From JBFJVZ01 sp041623895 (GTDB lineage: Bacteria; Planctomycetota; Planctomycetia; Pirellulales; Pirellulaceae), in assembly GCA_041623895.1 (NCBI GenBank), contig JBFJVZ010000290.1, positions 1 to 10,401 on the forward strand: DNA of 10,401 nt, read 5' to 3'. The stretch's first letter is position 1; every line of letters begins with the position of its first letter. Below the pieces are notes generated by a model. That model did no database searches. It was not told the origin of the DNA and saw nothing but the letters and a program-made list of their open reading frames with translations. Shown here in pieces: positions 1 through 7,400 of this stretch. Both the position numbers and the translations under genes were made by a program.

Positions 1-6
1 ACTTCG

Positions 7-57
7 CTGTCGCTCGTTGGCTCACCCCAGGCTTTACGCTTTCGCTGCTCCGCAGCT
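7..57. repeat. Repeat-like spacer segment with short hairpin
   Basis: This lies in the 152-base spacer left of the first gene, where I see no coding frame. It contains a CCCAGGCTTTACGC stretch and a small hairpin (GCTGC at 44-48, GCAGC at 52-56, loop TCC). From memory, similar 'AAGCCTGGGGTGAGC' text is scattered between genes in Rhodopirellula-type genomes, usually as palindromes. Only one arm is visible here, so it may be a truncated copy. That it is a dispersed repeat is inference; the hairpin is seen. No T-run follows the hairpin on either strand, so I do not call it a terminator. Confidence 0.3.
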
Positions 58-152
58 TAATGAATGCGAACCTGTTCTTTGGGGGCCGCCCAGCCTTTAT
101 GCTGCCACCGCTATTTTATTTACGAGCAATCGATTTGCGATCCTGCGCCACG

Positions 153-788
153 CTAGCGGCGACTTTTTCCACGTGAACCGCTTTGGCCACGTAGCTTTTG
201 GCTACCACCCTGGCCGCTGAATTGCTGGACACTTTCGCGGCTCTGTTGCTGGAAACTGTTGGCAGTTCGTGGTTGTTGTCCAAACTGGCTCGTTCTACTT
301 TGACCTTGTCCGAACGATGGGCGACTATCGGCTTGGCCGGTTTGTTCAGGTCGACCGCCGCCGCCCTGCATTTGTGTCGGTCGGTAACCCTGACGTCCGC
401 CCTGCCCCGCCCAGGCGGGTTTACCACCTTTTTCTCGTTGCATCTTTGCTTGCATCTTTGCTTGCCGTTTCGCTTGAGCGCGTTGCCGGTTATCCCGCGC
501 TCGCTGCCAACCCCGCTGCGAATTCTCCATTGCACGCTGGATCGCTGGTCGTGCCGCCTCGGGAACTTCCGCAGCTAAGCCAGCCAAGGTTTGATAATTC
601 TGGGCATGGGCCGCCTCCAATTCTCGCAGCGCTTCGTCAAGTTCTGCTGCCGGTACCGTGTCCTCTGACTCAAGCGTAGCCGCGACCGGGATTGGCGATT
701 GATTTGTTACTGCGATCGGTTGTTGCGCTTTGACCGCGGCTGGAATACAAGCAATCGCGATCAACAAATAAAATTCAAATCGACGCAT
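153..788 (-). CDS. Exported basic Arg/Gln/Gly-rich protein of unknown function
   Basis: The product is 211 residues. Residues 1-21 form a clear signal peptide: MRRF, a hydrophobic stretch over residues 7-19, and a VKA/QQ cleavage site. Residues 50-118 are rich in Ala, Glu, Gln and Arg and should be helical. Within them LAAEVPEAARPAIQRA (70-85) resembles a motif I associate with DUF5667-type helical domains; that link is tentative. Residues 119-211 are low-complexity Gly/Gln/Arg/Ser sequence ending in RGKSRR, making the chain strongly basic and probably disordered. The start is supported by AAGGAA (797-802) eight bases before the ATG. The gene stands alone, divergent from the giant enzyme gene. 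Binding of a polyanion (nucleic acid, acidic polysaccharide) in the periplasm or envelope is conceivable from charge alone. The reading frame is likely real; no function can be assigned. Confidence 0.8.
   Translation of the reverse strand: MRRFEFYLLIAIACIPAAVKAQQPIAVTNQSPIPVAATLESEDTVPAAELDEALRELEAAHAQNYQTLAGLAAEVPEAARPAIQRAMENSQRGWQRARDNRQRAQAKRQAKMQAKMQREKGGKPAWAGQGGRQGYRPTQMQGGGGRPEQTGQADSRPSFGQGQSRTSQFGQQPRTANSFQQQSRESVQQFSGQGGSQKLRGQSGSRGKSRR
440..463 (-). repeat. Tandem 12-bp repeat inside the basic-protein gene
   Basis: GCATCTTTGCTT (plus-strand reading) occurs twice in direct succession, encoding AKMQ twice in the helical Gln/Arg segment (residues about 109-116). The copies are identical at DNA level, suggesting a recent in-frame slippage duplication. 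Confidence 0.85.
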
Positions 789-1459
789 GTAAGAAATTCC
801 TTTTTCTTAAAATTTTGTGGTGCCGTTTACTTTCGGTACACCAAAAACGGATCATCTGGCGAGAACACGGGATTTCCTAGTCAACAAATCCCGGCTGAAC
901 TCCAGGTGAGCATCCGTATAGGAAACTCAGCCTCGGCGCGGCAAGTGAACTGGGGCAAGCCAAGTGACCCCGGACCAACTTTGCCCGCTTCTATGCCAGC
1001 AAAGGTAGGTCGTGGCATTCGCGCGTCAGTCCTGGTGAATTCCGCGGCGCTAATATGCTATCGAAAAACTGTTGAGATCCGTTTTTCCATTACGTTAAAA
1101 GGAAAATCGAAAGAAGAATTTGGCGAGGGAAGCTCAGTACAATGATTTCGAGGACCGCGATAAGTTCACATTGCAGACTCATGCGGCCAAACCAGTGTGC
1201 CAAGTGACACTAATGTTTCTTCTGACGCGCGACACCGATACCGATGAAGCGGGCGGAGTTTTGCTTGTGGTCGACTCGCTTGACCTGCAGATTGCAAAGG
1301 GCGGCAAAGCCAAGTTGCGATGAGCGGGACTGGCAGATTCAATCCAATCTTGTTTCTTGGCACGAAATCCGATGATCACGCGTAGGTTTTATGCTGCCCA
1401 AGCGACATTTGGGTAGTATGAACACCGCAGCACCGCGCGTTTCAATTCAAGAGTTGTGC
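789..1459. other. Gene-free spacer between divergent genes
   Basis: This is about 670 bases between the minus-strand basic-protein gene and the giant enzyme gene. Both promoters must lie here unless the enzyme gene has a distant one, but I find no convincing -35/-10 pair. Two open frames (699-1145 and 1120-1323, plus strand) have no recognisable domain, no clear ribosome site and mixed codon use, and are not called. The only strong structure is the inverted repeat at 868-893. The 3' part (1391-1459) is open in frame with the enzyme and holds alternative ATGs at 1391 and 1418. Confidence 0.6.
868..893. repeat. Perfect 8-bp inverted repeat upstream of the basic-protein gene
   Basis: CGGGATTT (868-875) and AAATCCCG (886-893) are exact inverted copies around a 10-base loop. 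It sits 80-105 bases upstream of the minus-strand start at 788, so it could be an operator or a leader hairpin. No T-run follows it, so terminator function is unlikely. No regulator is suggested by the sequence. Confidence 0.45.
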
Positions 1460-4400
1460 ATGACATCTTCAACGGAGCCCCCCTTTCCAATCAAACTTTC
1501 CTGCCTGCCAATCGCGATTTGTTGTGCCATCGCAGCTTCCGGTTTTCAGCCTCTGGATGCCGCCTCTGACAAATCACCCCTTCCCAACGTGCTGTTTATC
1601 GCGATCGACGATCTGCGGCCCGAATTGGGTTGTTATGGCGACTCGCATATTCACAGTCCGAACATCGACGCACTGGCGGCCAGCGGGCGCCTGTTTCAGC
1701 GGGCCTATTGCCAACAAGCGGTTTGCAATCCGTCGCGGACGAGCCTGATGACGGGTATGCGGCCGCATTCAATCGGGGTCACTGGGAATCATTCGCACTT
1801 TCGCGAGAGTCATCCGGACGTCGTAACGCTGCCGCAGCATTTTAAACAGTACGGATATCACGCCGCGGCGATCGGGAAGATCTATCACGGTGTGTTTCCC
1901 GATGGGGCCAGCATCACGAAGTGGGACACGATGGGTGATCCGCAAAGCTGGTCGGTGCCGGCGATTCGCTTCGGGCCACGCTACTACTACACCGAGGAAG
2001 GTATCGCAGCCGCGAAGTCGGTCTACGAGACGTTATACAAGGCAAAGCACCTCGGTTCGGATGATTGGACGAAGAAGCTGCTATTCGGGCCAGCGACAGA
2101 AGCACCCGATGTGCCGGACAATACGCTTTACGACGGTAAGGTCGCCAGCGCCGCGGTGTCAGCGCTTCGCAGGTTGAAGGACAGCGCAAAGCCCTTCTTT
2201 TTGGCGGTCGGTTTCATCAAGCCACACTCGCCGTACATCGCTCCGAAAAAGTACTTCGATCTTTATCAAGACGTCGCGCTGCCGACGCATACCGATTTCC
2301 CGACTGATGCCCCACGTTTTGCGGGCCACAGTTCTAGTGAACTACGCCGTTACACCGACCAGCCAAAGCGCGGTGCAATTCCCGAGGCGAATCAGCGCCG
2401 CGTACGTCAGGCTTACTTCGGCTGCATCAGTTACATCGACGTGCAAGTCGGCCGCGTGCTGGCTGAACTGGAAAGATCGAGGCTCAGTGATAACACGATC
2501 GTCGTGTTGTGGGGCGATCACGGGTATCACCTCGGCGAGCAAGGTTTGTGGGGAAAGACGACCAACTTTGAACTCGACACCCGCGTGCCGTTGATTGTGC
2601 GGACGCCAGTAATGAAAGATGCGGGCAAGCCGAGTTCGTCGTTGGTCGAACTGGTCGATCTTTATCCCACGCTGTCCGAACTGGCCGGCTTGCCGATCAC
2701 GAAGCAGATTGAAGGTACGAGCTTTGTTCCCATCCTGAACGATCCCGCTCAAGTCACCAAGACCGCGGCACTGAGTCAGTATCCGCGTGACGGTGGCCTG
2801 ATGGGCTATTCGATGCGGACGGCGACGCATCGTCTGACGCAGTGGATCCACCGAGAGACTGGCGAAGTCCGCGCGACCGAGTTGTATGACTACGCCGACG
2901 GGCTGGTCGAGAAAAACAACATCGCGAGCAAAGCTTCAAAAACTGTCGAACAGCTCTCGACCGAATTGGCAACTGGGTTTGCTCTCAATCTCGCCAAAAC
3001 AGAAAATGTCACGAGCGTGGGCTTTGAGAAACCGCAGCCCGGACCCTTTGAGAAACTTGAAACCGAGCTGGGCACATGGACAGCCGACGCCGGACAAACG
3101 ATTGTTGACGACAAACATGCCAAAACAGGCAAGCACTGCCTGCAGCTCGCCGGTGGAAAGCAAACGAGTGTGATTCTGCAATTGGCGGACACGGTGGACT
3201 CGCGGGGCGTTTTGACTTTCTGGGCTGAACGCTGGACTTCCCGCCAACCATTCTCGTTTCGCATCGACAAGCGCGTGGAAAACGGCTGGCAGGAGGTTTT
3301 CAACGGCGACCAGAGTGTCCGCGTCGGCCGCTCGTTCCTGAATCATGTCAAAATCCCGCTCCGTGACGACAGTATCGAACAACTGCGATTCACCGTCACC
3401 AGTCCGCCCAGCACGGGTGTCTTAATCGACGACATCCGCATCGCGCCGGATCGACCGCAGACGATCAGCAGCGTCGAAGCCGTGCCGTTCACGCTGCCGG
3501 CACTTATTGGTACGACTCGCAGTCCGCTGGTAAAGCTGAAGATCGAGACAACAGGCAGTCTGAACCCGATCTCGTTGACGGAAATGCGAGCTGCGATCGA
3601 AGGCCTGGCAAACATTGAGTCACTGCAGCTTGCTCGCCGCGAGCGTGGAGAAAGCGATCAGCTTGCGATGCCTGCGACTCTGGCCTTGCCGTCGGCGATC
3701 TGGAAGCTTTCCCCACTTGAGTTGAGCGAAGGCGAAAATATCGTCTGGGTTAATTGTCGATTGAAAAAAGACGCCAACATCGACCACCAAGTCGGTGCCG
3801 CGATCAAACAGGTCACGTTCTCCAATGGACAAACGTTTCAGCTGGAAGCGTCGCCATCAATGCAGCGATTGGGTGTTGCGGTTCGCCAAGGAAGCGACGA
3901 TGGCGTTCACACTTATCGCATTCCCGGTCTGGCAACGACCAATCAGGGTACTCTGATCGGCGTCTACGACGTGCGGCGGCGCAGCGGTGGTGACTTGCCG
4001 GGCGACATCGACGTTGGCATGTCGCGTTCGATCGACGGCGGACGAACGTGGCAGCCTATGAAAGTCATCATGGACATGGGCGATGACCCCAACTGGCGTT
4101 ACGACGGCATCGGCGATCCAGCCGTTCTGGTTGATAAGAACACCAGCACGATCTGGGTGGCGGCAACCTGGAGTCACGGCGACCGATCGTGGCGAGGTTC
4201 CGGACCGGGCTTGAAGCCGGAAGAGACAGGCCAGTTGATGCTGGTCCGCAGCGACGACGACGGTGTCACGTGGTCCGAGCCGATCAACATTACCAGGCAG
4301 GTCAAACGACCGGAGTGGTGCTTCATCCTGCAGGGCCCCGGCAAAGGGATCACGATGCACGACGGCACACTCGTGTTCGCGGCGCAGTATCAGGATTCCC

Positions 4401-7400
4401 CGGAAAACAAACGACTGCCACACTCGACGATTATCTTCTCGAAAGACCATGGCAAAACGTGGCATGTCGGCACGGGCGCATGCGACGATACAACCGAGTC
4501 ACAGGTGGTCGAGATCCAGCCGGGCGTGCTGATGCTGAATTGCCGCTACAACCGCAAGCCCGTGCGCGTCGTGATGACCTCGCGCGACATGGGCAAGACT
4601 TGGCAGAAACATACGACGTCGGAGCGGGCGTTGATCGAACCTGGCAGCTGCATGGCTAGCCTGATCGATGTCGATCGCGAAGTCGGTAAGGACGTCGGCG
4701 GCTGGCTGTTGTTTTCAAACCCCGACAGTACGCAAGGTCGCCGTCGCATCACGATTAAGGCGACATCCGATCGCGGCCTGACCTGGCCAAAATCGCATCG
4801 CTTGCTGCTTGATGAAGGCAATAGCGCAGGCTATTCCTGCATGACGATGATCGACGAGAAGACCGTCGGCATCCTCTACGAAGGTAGTCAGGCCCAGATG
4901 ACGTTCCAGCGAATTCCGCTCAGCGACATTACAGGGAGGATGGGACCATTGTCCCGTCCAGAAGCGTCGCATGGTCGCGACAGTCGTCCCAACCTACGGT
5001 CGTTGCGGGTGCCGCGTGTGTTTGGCGATCACATGGTGTTGCAGGCTGATGCCGAGATTCCCGTGTGGGGACACACCAAAGCCGGCGCCAAAGTAACGGT
5101 CACGCTGGGGAATCAAACACAATCCGTCACCGCGGATGATGGGGGCCGGTGGCAGGCGCGGCTGAAGCCGTGCATGGCCAGTGCCAAACCAACAACCATG
5201 CTGATCCAGTCGCTCGGCGAGCGAGTTGAATACCGCGATGTTGTGATCGGCGAGGTTTGGGTATGCGCTGGACAGTCCAACATGGAATGGATGCTGCGGA
5301 AGTCGACGCACGGCAACGAAGAACTCAGTCAACTTTCGCACAGTCAAGACAGCACATCTTTCGCGGAGAAAAACGCGACGTTGCGGCTGCTCCATTTGTC
5401 AGGCGGAGCACGCGGCAGTGCCGGCAGCTACACAGCGGAGCATCTTGCCCGTCTCACACCGGAGACATTTTGTGAGGGCGAGTGGCAAACGGCGTCGGCT
5501 GAGTCAGCTCAGGAATTCTCCGCCGTCGCATGGTACTTCGGTCGGCATTTGCAGCAGGAACTTAAAGTCCCTATCGGCCTGATCTGCTCAGCAGTTGGCG
5601 GCACGCCGACCGAAGCATGGATTCCGCGTCAGGCTCTCGCCGCCGACCAACAACTGAAAGGACTGGTTGTCGGCAATTGGCTGGACAATCCGCAACTTGG
5701 TGAGTTCTGCCGTACGCGCGGCCAGCAAAACCTGCTGCGAGCCATTCAGGCTGGCGACGAGATTCCCGGCGACGATCTCGGTCCCAACCACTCCTTCAAG
5801 CCCGGCTTCATGTGGTCGGCCGGAGTCGAGCCGATCGTCCCCTACGCGATTCGAGGCGCGATTTGGTATCAGGGCGAATCGAATGCCGAGACGCACGCGC
5901 GCGCCCACCAGCACGGTCGGTTGTTTCCTTTGCTGATCAATCAGTGGCGAAAGCGATGGGGACAGGACGACTTTCCTTTTCTCTTTGTGCAACTTCCGGC
6001 GATGAATCGGCCAGCATGGCCGCTGTTCCGCGACGGGCAGCGCCGAGTGCTCGACGAAATCAACAACGTCGGCATGGCGATCACCATCGACACCGGCCTT
6101 GCCGGCAACGTCCATCCACCATTGAAAAAAACGGTTGGCGAGCGGCTGGCGAGCTGGATTCTGGGAAACACTTACGGATTGAAGTCTTACGCAACGTACA
6201 GCGGACCACTGCTTGATGGCACTGAGCGCGAAGCAGACTCGTTGGTCGTCTCCTTCCAACAAGTCGGCGACGGTCTCAAGTCATCGGACGGAAATCCGCT
6301 GCGCCATTTCGAGATTTGTGGAAAGGACGGCGTCTTTCATCCCGCCAGTGCAAAGGTCCTGGGCAAAAACACGATCGCGGTTTCCAGTCCGCGCGTGGCC
6401 AATCCGACTCAGGTGCGTTACGCGTGGCTGCCTTTTCCGAATCCGCCGGTCAATCTGGTGGGCGGATCCGGGTTGCCGGCTTCGCCATTCACGACGGAAA
6501 GCAGCACATCGCTCCGAACCAGGATGGCGGGCGGTGAAGACTCGGCTTGGAGAGCCAGGCGACCCAACATTTTGTTCATTGTTTCGGAAGACAACAGCGA
6601 CCACCTGGGCTGTTACGGCGAGCGGCGAGTCCACACTCCGCACCTGGACGCGCTGGCCGCCGGCGGCGTTCGTTACACACGAGCTTATGTGCCGTACTCG
6701 GTTTGCAGCCCCTCAAGAGCGGCGTTTCTGACTGGACTGTACACACGTCAGAACGGCCACATCGGCCTGGCGACGCATCGGTTCGCGATGTATCGCGACT
6801 TCAAAACCATCCCGGCTTACTTTCAAGCGGCGGGTTACTACACCGGTTTCCTCGGCAAGACGCATATCAATCCCGAGCGGCTGGTCGAGGATTACGTCGA
6901 CCACCGCGCAATTCGGGACGCTAACTTCGGCAAGACCACCAGCATCCAAAAGTACGCCGCAGAGGCTCGCGTCGTCATCAAGCAGGCCGCCGAGCGGGCG
7001 CAGCCGTTTCTGCTGATCATCAATTACGCCGACGCGCATCGTAAATTCATTGGACGATCCAAGCACGGATTTCCCACCGAGCAGGTCAAAGACCCCATCG
7101 CGCCGTACCCGTGGATCGGTTCCGACACGCCGCATCTGCGTGAGGAACTGCGAGATTATCTCAACTGTATCAACCGGCTCGATGAAGGCATCGGCATGGT
7201 GCTAAAGGACCTTGACCAGATGGGAGTCGCCGATAACACGCTGATCGTTTACATCAGCGACCATGGTGCGGACTTCCCACGCGGAAAGGGCAGCATTTAC
7301 GAAAACGGCACGCGAATTCCCATGATCGTCAACTATTCGAACGTCTTTCCCAAGCGAAAGGTCGAAAGCCGAATGGTTTCGACGATTGATATTCTGCCGA

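Noticed and set aside
1072..1100. TTGAGA and TTAAAA with a 17-base gap as a sigma-70 promoter
   Set aside because: The -10 part matches only three of six consensus bases, and it lies about 360 bases from the chosen start.
699..1145. 148-codon plus-strand frame
   Set aside because: Overlaps the start of the well-supported minus-strand gene, crosses the 868-893 hairpin, and shows no protein-like features.
1120..1323. 67-codon TTG-started frame upstream of the giant gene
   Set aside because: Only moderate codon bias, weak purine-rich upstream stretch, no recognisable family. It cannot be excluded as a small gene but support is too thin.
1359..1372. Sigma-54-like site (TGGCACG, GG then ten bases then GA) before the giant gene
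   Set aside because: The -12 element reads CCGA, not TTGC, so the required GC is missing.
1391..1459. In-frame ATGs at 1391 and 1418 as starts of the giant protein
   Set aside because: They add 23 or 14 hydrophilic residues before an already complete signal peptide and have weaker upstream sites. Kept as alternatives only.
3857..6262. Long minus-strand frames inside the giant gene (3857-4465, 5588-6262)
   Set aside because: They are shadows of a GC-biased coding strand; their translations lack domains while the plus strand carries full catalytic motifs.
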